A stretch of 64,000 nt of DNA, from NCBI RefSeq assembly GCF_031886125.1, contig NZ_CP119391.1:2604001-2668000 (forward strand), given 5' to 3'. Made by a program: the position numbers and the translations under genes. Below the pieces are notes generated by a model. That model had not been told where the DNA came from and searched no databases. It saw only the letters and a program-made list of their open reading frames with translations. Shown piece after piece: positions 34,356 through 43,450 of this stretch. Source of the stretch: Halomonas piscis (lineage in GTDB: Bacteria > Pseudomonadota > Gammaproteobacteria > Pseudomonadales > Halomonadaceae). Numbering within the stretch: position 1 is the stretch's first letter; each line of letters starts with the position of its first letter.

Positions 34356-35186
34356 TTACAGGGCGTTGATCTTGAGCTTGGGATGACGGTTGACGTCCTT
34401 GTACAGCAGATAGCGGAACGGGCCGGAACCGCCGGCGTAGCAGGCCTGGGGGCAGAAGGCGCGCAGCCACATGAAATCACCGGCCTCCACTTCCACCCAG
34501 TCCTGGTTGAGATGGTAGACCGCCTTGCCTTCAAGCACGTACAGGCCGTGCTCCATGATGTGGGTTTCGTCGAACGGAATCACCCCGCCCGGCTGGAAGG
34601 TCACGATGGTCACGTGCATGTCGTGGCGCACGTCTTCCGGGTCGACAAAGCGCGTGGTCGCCCAGCGGCCGTCGGTGTCCGGCATCGGCGTCGGCTCGAT
34701 ATCGTTTTCGTTGACCACGAAGGCCTCGGGGACGTCGATACCGTCGACAAACTCGTAGGCCTTGCGGATCCAGTGGAAGCGCACCGGCTCGCCGGCCTCG
34801 TTGCGCAGCTGCCAGTCGGTACCCGGCGGAATGAAAGCGTAGCCGCCCGGCGTCATGGTGTGCTTCTCGCCGGCAAGCGTCAGGCTCATTTCGCCTTCCA
34901 CCACGAACAGCACGGCTTCGGCCTGGGGGTCGGGCTCGGGCTTGTCGCTGCCGCCGCCGGGCTGCACTTCCATGATGTACTGGGAGAACGTTTCGGCAAA
35001 GCCGGTCAGCGGGCGCGCCAGCACCCACAGGCGGGTGTCATCCCAAAACGGCAACTGGCTGGTGACGATATCCTGCATCACGCCCTTGGGAATCACCGCG
35101 TACGCCTCGGTGAACACGGCGCGGTCCGCGGTCATCTGTGACTGGGGCGGATGGCCGCCGCGAGGGGCGTAATAAGTGTGGCTCAT
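34356..35186 (-). CDS. allE: (S)-ureidoglycine aminohydrolase (bicupin)
   Basis: A 276-residue protein with two cupin domains (about 65-125 and 200-255). The second holds the manganese-site pattern ETHIMEHGLYVLEGKAVYHL. It releases ammonia from (S)-ureidoglycine to give (S)-ureidoglycolate, the substrate of AllA encoded next. The start MSHTYYAPRGGHPP is usual for the family. The gene that makes ureidoglycine from allantoate (allC or equivalent) is not in the window. Confidence 0.92.
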   Translation of the reverse strand: MSHTYYAPRGGHPPQSQMTADRAVFTEAYAVIPKGVMQDIVTSQLPFWDDTRLWVLARPLTGFAETFSQYIMEVQPGGGSDKPEPDPQAEAVLFVVEGEMSLTLAGEKHTMTPGGYAFIPPGTDWQLRNEAGEPVRFHWIRKAYEFVDGIDVPEAFVVNENDIEPTPMPDTDGRWATTRFVDPEDVRHDMHVTIVTFQPGGVIPFDETHIMEHGLYVLEGKAVYHLNQDWVEVEAGDFMWLRAFCPQACYAGGSGPFRYLLYKDVNRHPKLKINAL

Positions 35187-35221
35187 GTCAACTCCTGGTT
35201 GGTGGCGATGAAAGGTGGCGT

Positions 35222-36151
35222 TCAGCGAGTCGGGGCAGGATGCTCCCTGGCCCAGTGGCGCGCGATGTCGATACGCCGCGCGACCCAGACCCGATCATGG
35301 GACTCGATGTAGTCCAGAAAGCGCTGCAGCGCGCGGAAACGGCCGGGGCGGCCAAGCATACGGCAGTGCATTCCTACCGAGAGCATCTTCGGCGCGTCTT
35401 CGCCTTCGGCGTAGAGCACGTCAAAGGCATCGCGCAGGTAGGTGAAGAAATGGTCCGCGGTGTTGAAGCCCTGGGGCGCGGCAAAGCGCATGTCGTTGGT
35501 ATCCAGGGTGTAGGGCACGACGAGATGGTCATGCTCCTTGCCCTGGCTATCGGCTTGGCGGGTCCAGAACGGCAGGTCGTCGCCGTAGTAGTCGCTGTCG
35601 TACACAAAGCTGCCTTCATCCAGCACCAGGCGGCGGGTGTTGGGGCTATCGCGGCCGGTGTACCAGCCTTCGGGCTTGTCGCCGTACAGCCGCTGGAAAA
35701 TTTCCATGGCTTTCTTCATGTGCTCGCGCTCGACGTCTTCGGGCACTTCCTGATAGTGAATCCAGCGATAGCCGTGGCACGCCACCTCATGGCCCAGCTC
35801 CTTGAACGCCCGGGCCACTTCGGGGTGGCGCTCAAGCGCCATGGCCACCCCGAATACGGTCAGCGGCAGGTCGCGCTTCTTGAATTCGTTGAGAATGCGC
35901 CAGACGCCGACCCGCGAACCGTATTCGTAGATGGACTCCATGCTCAGGTGGCGGTCGGGGAAAGACGGCGCGCCGATCATTTCGGAGATGAACTGCTCCG
36001 AGCCCTCGTCGCCGTGGAGCACGTTGTTTTCCGCGCCCTCCTCATAGTTGAGGACGAACTGCACGGCGATCCTGGCGTTGCCCGGCCAGTTGGCATGGGG
36101 CGGGGTGTTACCATAGCCGATCAGGTCACGTGGATAGTCACGTTGGGACAT
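35222..36151 (-). CDS. puuE: Allantoinase PuuE (polysaccharide deacetylase-like)
   Basis: A 309-residue member of the carbohydrate esterase 4 fold that opens allantoin to allantoate and is unrelated to the AllB amidohydrolase type. The family signature RDYPRDLIGYGNTPPHANWP is at the N-terminus; GHEVACHGYRWIHYQ and SVGMHCRMLGRPGR are the metal and active-site regions. It stands between puuD and allE in the minus-strand operon, with a hairpin (36183-36206) just upstream. Confidence 0.93.
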   Translation of the reverse strand: MSQRDYPRDLIGYGNTPPHANWPGNARIAVQFVLNYEEGAENNVLHGDEGSEQFISEMIGAPSFPDRHLSMESIYEYGSRVGVWRILNEFKKRDLPLTVFGVAMALERHPEVARAFKELGHEVACHGYRWIHYQEVPEDVEREHMKKAMEIFQRLYGDKPEGWYTGRDSPNTRRLVLDEGSFVYDSDYYGDDLPFWTRQADSQGKEHDHLVVPYTLDTNDMRFAAPQGFNTADHFFTYLRDAFDVLYAEGEDAPKMLSVGMHCRMLGRPGRFRALQRFLDYIESHDRVWVARRIDIARHWAREHPAPTR

Positions 36152-36182
36152 AGCTCACACTCGTTTTCAGGTAGGACATGAA

Positions 36183-36206
36183 GCGCGCGGCCGAACGGCC
36201 GCGCGC
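36183..36206 (-). terminator. GC-rich hairpin between puuD and puuE
   Basis: A perfect 10-bp stem of only G and C (36183-36192 with 36197-36206), loop GAAC, follows the puuD stop by 37 bp. There is no T run. Like the hairpin at 32073 it probably affects mRNA stability inside the operon and need not end transcription. Confidence 0.5.
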
Positions 36207-36242
36207 CAGGGGAGTGGCAAAACCACCGGGGTGACGCGCCGG

Positions 36243-37454
36243 TTATTCTTCCCAGGCTGCGATCACGTTGCGCTCTTCGTCAGTCATGCCGGTGGTGTTA
36301 CCCAAGGGCATGTAGCCACTGCCCACCACCTGCTGGATGGTGTCCTTGTGGCTGAGCACGTTTTCCCATTCGTCGAAGGCATAGCCGGCCGGCGGCGCCG
36401 AGAACCCCGGATGCGTCGGCTCCTGAGCATGGCACTGGATGCAGTGGGTTTCCACCAGCGGCATTATCTCGTCTTTGCCCGTGGCGTCCATGCTGGCCAC
36501 CGCTTCGCTTTCCTCCTCGGGCTCGGCGCTCGGGGCACCCACCCAGATCGTCGCCAGGATGAGCACGGCGCCGGCTACCAGATAGCCCGGCTGCTTGCTG
36601 CCCGCGTGCATCAGCACAAAGTACTGGCGAATCACGGCGCCGGCAAAGATGAGCAGCACCATCATCAGCCAGGCCAGCTCCTGGGAGTAGATGAAGGAAT
36701 AGTGGTTGCTCACCATCAGCAGCACAACCGGCAGCGTGAAATAGGTGTTGTGCACCGAACGCTGCTTGCCGCGCTTGCCGTCGATGGGGTTGGGCTCGTC
36801 CCCCGCCTTCATCGCCTTGACCATGCGGCGCTGGCCGGGAATGATCCAGAAGAAGACGTTGGCCGACATGGCAGTCGCCATGACCGCGCCGGTAAGCAAA
36901 AACGCCGCCCGTCCGGAAAAGATGTGCGTGCTCAGGTACGACACCACGACCATCATGACCGCCACGGCAACGCTCAGGATGCCGTCGCGCGTCATGTTGG
37001 GGCTGATGCGCTTGCAAAGCTCGTTGTACACGACCCAGCCGCCCAGCAGGAACAGCAGCGCTACCACGTTGGCCTGCCAGCCGCTCATGTTGGCCGCCCA
37101 GGCCCAGTCACTCTGGGGGTTGACCAGATAGAAGCTGGGATTGGACATGTACAGCAGCACGAACAGGCCAAAACCGGTCAGCCAGGTGGTATAGGCCTTC
37201 CAGAATGACCAGTGCAGGTCTTCCGGCAGCTTTTCCGGCGCCGTGGCGTATTTCTGGTTGTGGTAAAAGCCGCCGCCGTGCACGGCCCACATTTCGCCAA
37301 AGACGCCTTTTTCACGGTCTTCCGCCGCCTTGGGCTTGCGCAGACCGTTGTCCAGCATCACAAAGTAGATGGATTCACCGATCCAGGCGACGGCGGCAAT
37401 GACGTGCAGCCAGCGCAGCAGCAGATTGGCAAAGTCGAGAAAGTAGGCATGCAT
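36243..37454 (-). CDS. puuD: Urate hydroxylase PuuD (membrane-bound urate oxidase with cytochrome c domain)
   Basis: The protein has 403 residues. The N-terminal part (1 to about 300) has eight or nine transmembrane segments; the C-terminal part holds one haem c site, CIQCH at about 339-343, with a later Met as axial ligand. PuuD oxidises urate to 5-hydroxyisourate and passes electrons to the respiratory chain, so no peroxide is made, unlike uricase. CGGAGGAATCACC precedes the ATG. It follows hiuH by 15 bp. Confidence 0.93.
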   Translation of the reverse strand: MHAYFLDFANLLLRWLHVIAAVAWIGESIYFVMLDNGLRKPKAAEDREKGVFGEMWAVHGGGFYHNQKYATAPEKLPEDLHWSFWKAYTTWLTGFGLFVLLYMSNPSFYLVNPQSDWAWAANMSGWQANVVALLFLLGGWVVYNELCKRISPNMTRDGILSVAVAVMMVVVSYLSTHIFSGRAAFLLTGAVMATAMSANVFFWIIPGQRRMVKAMKAGDEPNPIDGKRGKQRSVHNTYFTLPVVLLMVSNHYSFIYSQELAWLMMVLLIFAGAVIRQYFVLMHAGSKQPGYLVAGAVLILATIWVGAPSAEPEEESEAVASMDATGKDEIMPLVETHCIQCHAQEPTHPGFSAPPAGYAFDEWENVLSHKDTIQQVVGSGYMPLGNTTGMTDEERNVIAAWEE

Positions 37455-37469
37455 GGTGATTCCTCCGCA

Positions 37470-37823
37470 TTAGCTACCGCGATACGTGGAGTAGCTGTAG
37501 GGGGAAACCAACAGCGGTACGTGATAGTGCTCGCTGGCGTTTGATACGCTAAAGCGCAGCGGAATCACGTCCAAAAAGCGCGGCTCGTCGGCCTTGAAGC
37601 CCTGCCCGCGCAGGTAGTCGCCGGCATGGAATACCAGCTCGTATTCGCCGACGGTGAACTCGTCGCCTTCGAGAATGGGCGAGTCGCAGCGGCCGTCATC
37701 GTTGGTGGTCACGGTCTTGAGCGCCTCGCGCTCGCTGCCTTTGATACGAAACACTTCGATCTTGATACCCTGTCCGGGCATGCCTTGTGCCGTATCGAGC
37801 ACGTGGGTCGTTAAGTATCCCAT
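37470..37823 (-). CDS. hiuH: 5-hydroxyisourate hydrolase (transthyretin-like)
   Basis: The protein has 117 residues and carries the three family patches: LTTHVLDTAQGMPG at the N-terminus, a central CDSPILEG and the C-terminal YSYSTYRGS. It hydrolyses 5-hydroxyisourate to OHCU. No signal peptide is visible, so it is cytoplasmic. It is the first gene of the minus-strand purine operon and is divergent from uraD, which catalyses the next step. Confidence 0.95.
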   Translation of the reverse strand: MGYLTTHVLDTAQGMPGQGIKIEVFRIKGSEREALKTVTTNDDGRCDSPILEGDEFTVGEYELVFHAGDYLRGQGFKADEPRFLDVIPLRFSVSNASEHYHVPLLVSPYSYSTYRGS

Positions 37824-37917
37824 GGTGGCTCCTCATTTCATTGGCGGATTGTTGTTAGACAGAACGCAGCACGCGAATGCCGCATGGGCACTTCTAGAGT
37901 ACCGTTAGCCATCTTTA

Positions 37918-37927
37918 TTGTATACAG
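37918..37927. promoter_or_regulatory. Candidate GntR-type operator between hiuH and uraD
   Basis: TTGTATACAG is a near-perfect palindrome matching the T-G-T-A-T-A-C-A core bound by many FadR-subfamily GntR regulators. It lies 36 bp upstream of the uraD ATG in the divergent promoter region. A second copy, TTGTATACAA, lies at 38521-38530. Confidence 0.5.
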
Positions 37928-37962
37928 TATTATCGTTAACACACGACAATAATGGAGCCATC

Positions 37963-38508
37963 ATGATGTCCGATGCAAGCACCCTGACCCTAACACCGCG
38001 CCCCAGCACCCTCTCCCGGGAGGCGTTTGTTGCTCGGTACGGCGACGTCTACGAGCATTCCCCCTGGGTGGCGGAAGAAGCTTTCGATGCCGGTATTACC
38101 GCACAGCACGACGCCCCCGAAGCGCTGGCCGACCTCATGGGCCAGATGCTGCAACAGGCATCCAGCGAGCAGCAGCTTGAAGTCATCCGCGCCCACCCGG
38201 ACCTGGCCGGCAAGGCCGCCAAGTCCGGCAGCTTGACCGACGACTCCACCCGGGAGCAGGCCGGCGCAGGGCTCGATCAGTGCAGCCCCGAGGAGTTCGA
38301 GCGCTTTGAGCGCCTGAACAACGCCTATCAGGAAAAGTTCGGCATGCCGTTCGTCATCGCCGTCAAGGGGCTTGACCGGCACGCCATCCTCGCCGCGTTC
38401 GAGACTCGTCTGGAAAACGATCAGGCCGAGGAGCGCCGCACGGCCATCAAGCAAATCATCAATATTGCCCGCTTCCGCCTGCGCACCCGCGCCGAAGAAG
38501 CGGCCTGA
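37963..38508 (+). CDS. uraD: OHCU decarboxylase UraD
   Basis: A 181-residue helical protein that decarboxylates 2-oxo-4-hydroxy-4-carboxy-5-ureidoimidazoline to (S)-allantoin. The family motifs are FVARYGDVYEHSPWVAE, IRAHPDLAGKAA and NNAYQEKFGMPFVIAVKG. The ATG at 37963 has GGAG six bases upstream. It is the only purine gene on the plus strand and shares the promoter region with hiuH. Confidence 0.94.
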   Translation: MMSDASTLTLTPRPSTLSREAFVARYGDVYEHSPWVAEEAFDAGITAQHDAPEALADLMGQMLQQASSEQQLEVIRAHPDLAGKAAKSGSLTDDSTREQAGAGLDQCSPEEFERFERLNNAYQEKFGMPFVIAVKGLDRHAILAAFETRLENDQAEERRTAIKQIINIARFRLRTRAEEAA

Positions 38509-38520
38509 CGCCCGGCAATC

Positions 38521-38530
38521 TTGTATACAA
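38521..38530. promoter_or_regulatory. Second TTGTATACAA palindrome
   Basis: This perfect 10-bp palindrome lies 13 bp after the uraD stop and before the terminator. With the copy at 37918 it brackets uraD, about 600 bp apart, a spacing that could allow looping by a dimeric repressor. It may equally be chance. Confidence 0.35.
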
Positions 38531-38578
38531 AAAGCACATAACCTGGCGACAGGGTCTCTCAGCGGCCCTGCCGGCTTC

Positions 38579-38606
38579 AAGGCTGCACGCCCGCGTGCAG
38601 CCTTTT
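38579..38606 (+). terminator. Terminator of uraD (convergent with lldD)
   Basis: An 11-bp perfect stem AAGGCTGCACG/CGTGCAGCCTT with loop CCCG, followed by TT and an A+T-rich stretch. The same stem occurs after glcF (45821-45847). Confidence 0.8.
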
Positions 38607-38679
38607 ATATTTTGAGCGCCGATGCCCGCGCCGGCCGCCTGCCTGCCGGCTTCACCGCAGTACTGCGCTTTCCCACACG

Positions 38680-39822
38680 CTACTCGGACTTGCCCACCAG
38701 CAGGTCGGTATCGATGTGGCTAACCGAATGTGCTCCCGTCAGCACCATGGCCACCCGCATTTCCTGCTCGATGAGATCAAGCAGGTTGTACACGCCGGCC
38801 TCACCGCCGGACGCCAGCGCGTAGATATAAGAGCGCCCCAGCATGACGCAGTCGGCGCCAAGCGCCAGCAGGCGCACCACGTCAAGACCGGAGCGTACGC
38901 CGGAATCGGCCATCACTTTCATTTGCCCCTGCACCGCCTCTGCGATCGCCGGCAGGGCGCGCGCGGTAGAAGGCGTGCCGTCAAGCTGACGTCCGCCATG
39001 GTTGGAAACCACAATGCCGTCGGCGCCGAAGGCGATGGCATCCCTGGCATCGGCAGGATCCAGAATGCCCTTGATCACCATGGGGCCGTCCCAGAACTCG
39101 CGAATCCACTCAAGGTCTTTCCAGGAAATCGACGGGTCGAAGTTTTTTCCCAGCCAGCCAATATAGTCCTCAAGTCCCGTCGGGTGGCCTCGATAGGTCG
39201 ATATGTTCCCCAGATCATGTGGCCTACCCTTTACCCCCACCTCCCAGGCCCAGCGGGGATGCGTCACGGCCTGGAACATCCGCCGCGCGGCCGCATTGGG
39301 GCCGCTCATTCCCGAATGGGCATCACGGTAGCGGGCCCCCGGCACCGGCATGTCTACCGTAAATACCAGCGTCGTCACCCCCGCCGCCCTGGCTCGCTCA
39401 AGCGCATCGCGCATGAAACCGCGATCCTTGAGCACGTAGAGCTGAAACCACATGGGCCGCTCGATTGCCGGCGCCACCTCCTCGATCGGGCAAACGGATA
39501 CGGTGGACAAGGTAAACGGAACGCCCTTCTGCGCGGCCGCTCGGGCAGCCTGCACCTCCCCGCGCCGGGCATACATGCCGGCAAGCCCTACCGGCGACAG
39601 CGCGACCGGCATCGAGAGGGTCTCGTCGAAAAGCGACGTCTCCAGGCTTAACTGAGACATGTCGTTCAGCACTCGCTGACGCAAGGCCACTTCGGCGATA
39701 TCCTCCACGTTGCGCCTGAGCGTATGCTCCGAATAAGCGCCGCCGTCAAGATAGTGAAAAAGAAAGGGTGGCAAACGGCGCCTGGCCGCCGTGCGATAGT
39801 CATGGGAAGAAGAAATAATCAT
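38680..39822 (-). CDS. lldD: FMN-dependent L-lactate dehydrogenase LldD
   Basis: A 380-residue alpha-hydroxy-acid dehydrogenase. The FMN and catalytic residues are visible in [28 protein letters not shown] and [14 protein letters not shown], which holds the active-site His and Arg. It oxidises L-lactate to pyruvate and feeds electrons to quinones at the inner membrane. The ATG at 39822 gives [10 protein letters not shown], like E. coli LldD, with AAGGGA upstream. It is divergent from the lactate permease and glc genes. Confidence 0.92.
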   Translation of the reverse strand: MIISSSHDYRTAARRRLPPFLFHYLDGGAYSEHTLRRNVEDIAEVALRQRVLNDMSQLSLETSLFDETLSMPVALSPVGLAGMYARRGEVQAARAAAQKGVPFTLSTVSVCPIEEVAPAIERPMWFQLYVLKDRGFMRDALERARAAGVTTLVFTVDMPVPGARYRDAHSGMSGPNAAARRMFQAVTHPRWAWEVGVKGRPHDLGNISTYRGHPTGLEDYIGWLGKNFDPSISWKDLEWIREFWDGPMVIKGILDPADARDAIAFGADGIVVSNHGGRQLDGTPSTARALPAIAEAVQGQMKVMADSGVRSGLDVVRLLALGADCVMLGRSYIYALASGGEAGVYNLLDLIEQEMRVAMVLTGAHSVSHIDTDLLVGKSE

Positions 39823-40202
39823 CAAAAAGTCCCTTCGGCCTCGGTGTTAATACCGCTTTCAACATCAGCTCGTCTGTCAGTCTACGCGCTTTCCTGCTGC
39901 TGGGAGGTAGCGTGAGCCATTGTTATAAAGTCGTCCTGCTTGTCCAACATGGCTGACTATCCAATAGTCTAAGACACCGCCGCGCCTCAATGAGCCAGGT
40001 GACAGCCAAAATCTCTTTAAAATCAAACCGAATCCCCCATTAATCCAGAGTTAATCTCGCGGGCTGCCGACATGCCCCTTGCTGGTCGTTAACGAGGCAA
40101 CGCTGGCCATTCTCTCTTTCTTTTCATACCTTTCTGAACAGGGTGCGCAACAGGCATCTGCCCCATAGCAGAACAAAATCACAACAACGGGACATTCCTG
40201 AC
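39823..40202. promoter_or_regulatory. Divergent promoter region lldD / lactate permease
   Basis: This 380-bp gene-free stretch serves both directions and is more A+T-rich than its surroundings. It holds a perfect inverted repeat GACTAT-CCA-ATAGTC (39955-39969), a likely operator for a regulator of lactate or glycolate use. No regulator gene of the LldR or GlcC type is nearby in the window. I see no RNA gene or open frame in it. Confidence 0.45.
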
Positions 40203-41906
40203 ATGACTGATACCACTCTTGCGCTTCTGGCATTTGTGCCGCTGGCGCTTGCCGGAATACTTCTGATTGGCTTTCGTCTGGCAGCCAAAGTGGCCATGCC
40301 TATAGTGTTCGTGGTGACCGCTTTGATCGGCTGGCTGGCATGGGACATGACGCTTAGCCACATAGCTGCCTCAACACTGCAGGGACTGATACTCACGGTT
40401 TCCATTCTATGGATCATTTTTGGCGCCATCTTGCTGCTTAATACGCTCAAGCATTCGGGCGGTATCTCCGCTATCCGCAAGGGATTTTCCGGCATCAGCC
40501 CGGACCGCCGCGTTCAGGCCATTATCGTTGCCTGGCTATTCGGCTGCTTTATAGAAGGCGCTTCTGGCTTTGGCACTCCCGCCGCCGTTGCGGCGCCGCT
40601 GCTTGTCGCCCTGGGCTTTCCCGCGCTTTCCGCCGTTGTGGTCGGGATGATGATCCAGTCCACCCCGGTTTCATTCGGTGCCGTGGGCACGCCTATCGTG
40701 GTAGGCGTGACGGGTGGCCTGGACCGTTCGGGCATTACCCAGCAGCTTCAGGCCGGTGACGCCACCTGGATGGAATACTTTCGTCTGATCAGCAGCGAAG
40801 TCGCCATCATCCACGGCATCGTCGGTATATTAATGCCGCTTATCATGGTGGTGCTCATGGTGCGCTTTTTCGGCGCCAACCGCTCCTGGAAAGAAGGGCT
40901 CACCATTACGCCTTTCGCCCTCTTTGCCGGCGTGGCCTTTGTCGTGCCTTATATGATTGCCGGCGTGGTGCTGGGACCGGAATTTCCCTCGATGATCGGC
41001 GCTCTGGTTGGCCTGGCCATTGTGGTCCCCGCCGCGCGGCGTGGCTTCTTGCTGCCCCAGGACACCTGGGATTTCCCGCCGTCGGATAGCTGGCCGGACA
41101 GTTGGATCGGCAAGCTGGAGCTCAAAATGGACGACGTTGCCGGGAAAGCGACGCTGTCAACGTGGATGGGCTGGGTACCCTATATACTGCTGGCCGTATT
41201 TCTCGTGGCATCGCGCACTATTGAGCCACTGAAAAACGCGCTGACAGCGTTTGCCTTTGGCTGGAACGATATCCTCGGCGAAGGCATTGGCGGCAGCATT
41301 GAGCCGCTCTACCTCCCCGGCGGTATCCTGCTTTTGGTGGTGCTGGTCACCGCACTGCTGCACCGCATGAAAGCCGGCGAGCTCAAGGCCGCATTCGGCG
41401 ATTCATCGCGCACGATTCTGGGAGCCGGCTTCGTGCTGATCTTTACCATCCCCATGGTGCGCATCCTGATCAATTCCGGCGTCAACGGCGCCGATCTGGT
41501 GTCAATGCCGGTGGCCATGGCCCAATTCGTAGCGGCAAGCGTGGGCGACATCTATCCCTTCTTTGCCCCTGCCGTCGGGGCGCTGGGCGCCTTTATTGCC
41601 GGCTCCAACACCGTGTCCAACCTGATGCTGTCGGACTTCCAGTTCAACGTGGCAAGCCAGCTTGGCGTCTCTACCGCCTTTATGGTCGCGCTGCAGGCCG
41701 TTGGCGCGGCGGCAGGTAACATGATTGCCATTCACAACGTCGTGGCGGCATCAGCCACCGTAGGGTTATTAGGTCGCGAAGGAACAACGATCCGCAAGAC
41801 CCTGCTACCCACGCTTTACTACATTATTGCCGCCGGCATACTGGGCATGCTCGGGCTTTACGCCCTGGATCTGGCCGATCCGCTCAGCACAGCCCTGGCC
41901 GGCTAG
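40203..41906 (+). CDS. lctP: L-lactate permease (LctP family)
   Basis: A 567-residue membrane protein with about 13 transmembrane helices, as in LldP/GlcA. Features are [24 protein letters not shown] and [20 protein letters not shown]. It imports lactate and probably glycolate with protons. The ATG at 40203 is chosen because the protein then starts near its first helix ([16 protein letters not shown]). It is followed 27 bp later by glcD, so it probably leads the lctP-glcDEF operon. Confidence 0.92.
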   Translation: MTDTTLALLAFVPLALAGILLIGFRLAAKVAMPIVFVVTALIGWLAWDMTLSHIAASTLQGLILTVSILWIIFGAILLLNTLKHSGGISAIRKGFSGISPDRRVQAIIVAWLFGCFIEGASGFGTPAAVAAPLLVALGFPALSAVVVGMMIQSTPVSFGAVGTPIVVGVTGGLDRSGITQQLQAGDATWMEYFRLISSEVAIIHGIVGILMPLIMVVLMVRFFGANRSWKEGLTITPFALFAGVAFVVPYMIAGVVLGPEFPSMIGALVGLAIVVPAARRGFLLPQDTWDFPPSDSWPDSWIGKLELKMDDVAGKATLSTWMGWVPYILLAVFLVASRTIEPLKNALTAFAFGWNDILGEGIGGSIEPLYLPGGILLLVVLVTALLHRMKAGELKAAFGDSSRTILGAGFVLIFTIPMVRILINSGVNGADLVSMPVAMAQFVAASVGDIYPFFAPAVGALGAFIAGSNTVSNLMLSDFQFNVASQLGVSTAFMVALQAVGAAAGNMIAIHNVVAASATVGLLGREGTTIRKTLLPTLYYIIAAGILGMLGLYALDLADPLSTALAG

Positions 41907-41933
41907 TGCCTACGCCTATTGGCAGGAGGTGCC

Positions 41934-43433
41934 ATGAGTATTCTGTATGACGAGGCCATCGACGGCCCCCTGGCAACGTTTGCCAAAACCGATGTGCTGG
42001 ACGACCTGCAGCAGCATATTCCCACGCTTACGCTTTTGCATCGCGAAGAGGATTTGCGGCCGTTCGAGTGCGATGGCCTGGCGGCCTACCGCGTGCTGCC
42101 CATGCTGGTGGCGATACCCGCCACCCAGGATGAGGTCCAGGCCCTGCTCAAGCGCTGCCACGCGCTTGGCGTGCCGGTGGTCACGCGCGGTGCCGGCACC
42201 GGGCTTTCCGGCGGCGCCCTGCCCCTCGAGCGCGGCGTGCTGCTGGTGATGTCGCGTTTTCAGCACATCATCAACATTGATCCCGACGCGCGCACGGCTC
42301 GGCTTCAGCCGGGCGTCCGCAACCTGGCCATCTCCGAGGCGGCAGCGCCCTACGGGCTTTACTACGCGCCGGACCCGTCGTCCCAGATCGCCTGCTCCAT
42401 CGGCGGTAACGTCGCCGAAAACGCCGGCGGCGTCCACTGTCTCAAGTACGGCCTGACGGTCCACAACGTCATGCGCGTCGATATCCTGACCGTTGAGGGG
42501 GAACCCATGACGCTGGGCGCAGAGGCGCTGGACGCGCCGGGTTTTGACCTGCTGGCGCTGCTCAACGGCTCGGAAGGCATGCTCGGCGTGATTACCGAAA
42601 TCACCGTCAAGCTCCTGCCCCGGCCGGAAGTGGCCAAGGTGCTGATGGCAAGCTTTGACGACGTCGAAAAAGCCGGCCAGGCGGTCGGCAGCATCATCGC
42701 CGCCGGCATTATCCCCGGCGGACTCGAAATGATGGACAGGCTTGCCATTCAGGCGGCCGAGGAGTTCGTGCAGGCCGGCTATCCCCTGGAGGCCGAGGCG
42801 ATACTGCTGTGCGAGCTGGACGGCGTGCTGGCCGACGTGGATGACGACTGCGATACCGTCCGCGAGGTGCTGGAGAAAGCCGGCGCCACGGAGATTCGCC
42901 AGGCCCGCGACGACGCCGAACGCGCCGTTTTCTGGTCCGGACGCAAAAACGCCTTTCCCGCCGTTGGCAGGCTGTCGCCTGACTATTACTGCATGGACGG
43001 CACCATTCCCCGCCGGGAGCTACCGCGCGTGCTCAACGACATCGCTGCGCTTTCCCGGGAAAGCGGCCTGCGCATCGCCAACGTTTTCCATGCCGGAGAC
43101 GGCAACATGCACCCGCTGATCCTCTTTGACGCCAATCGCGAGGGCGAACTGGCGCTGGCTGAAGAGGTCGGCGGCAAGATTCTTGAGCTGTGCGTGGCAG
43201 CCGGCGGTTCCATCACCGGCGAGCACGGCGTCGGACGCGAGAAAATCAACCAGATGTGCAGCCAGTTCAACGGCGATGAAATTACGCTGTTTCACGCCGT
43301 CAAGGCAGCGTTTGACCCCCAGGGGCTGCTCAATCCGGGCAAGAACATTCCCACTCTTGCCCGCTGCGCCGAGTTTGGCGCCATGCACGTCCACAACAAC
43401 GAACTTGCCCACCCGGACCTCCCCCGCTTCTGA
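41934..43433 (+). CDS. glcD: Glycolate oxidase subunit GlcD (FAD-linked)
   Basis: A 499-residue FAD-binding oxidase of the PCMH type. The FAD region is VPVVTRGAGTGLSGGALPLERGV and GGNVAENAGGVHCLKYG; the C-terminal cap has the metal and substrate motif HAGDGNMHPLILFD and GEHGVG. It oxidises glycolate to glyoxylate, and perhaps D-lactate, as the catalytic subunit of GlcDEF. The ATG has CAGGAGGTGCC upstream and the length equals that of E. coli GlcD as I recall it. Confidence 0.94.
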   Translation: MSILYDEAIDGPLATFAKTDVLDDLQQHIPTLTLLHREEDLRPFECDGLAAYRVLPMLVAIPATQDEVQALLKRCHALGVPVVTRGAGTGLSGGALPLERGVLLVMSRFQHIINIDPDARTARLQPGVRNLAISEAAAPYGLYYAPDPSSQIACSIGGNVAENAGGVHCLKYGLTVHNVMRVDILTVEGEPMTLGAEALDAPGFDLLALLNGSEGMLGVITEITVKLLPRPEVAKVLMASFDDVEKAGQAVGSIIAAGIIPGGLEMMDRLAIQAAEEFVQAGYPLEAEAILLCELDGVLADVDDDCDTVREVLEKAGATEIRQARDDAERAVFWSGRKNAFPAVGRLSPDYYCMDGTIPRRELPRVLNDIAALSRESGLRIANVFHAGDGNMHPLILFDANREGELALAEEVGGKILELCVAAGGSITGEHGVGREKINQMCSQFNGDEITLFHAVKAAFDPQGLLNPGKNIPTLARCAEFGAMHVHNNELAHPDLPRF

Positions 43434-43450
43434 GCGCAGCAGGACAGACA

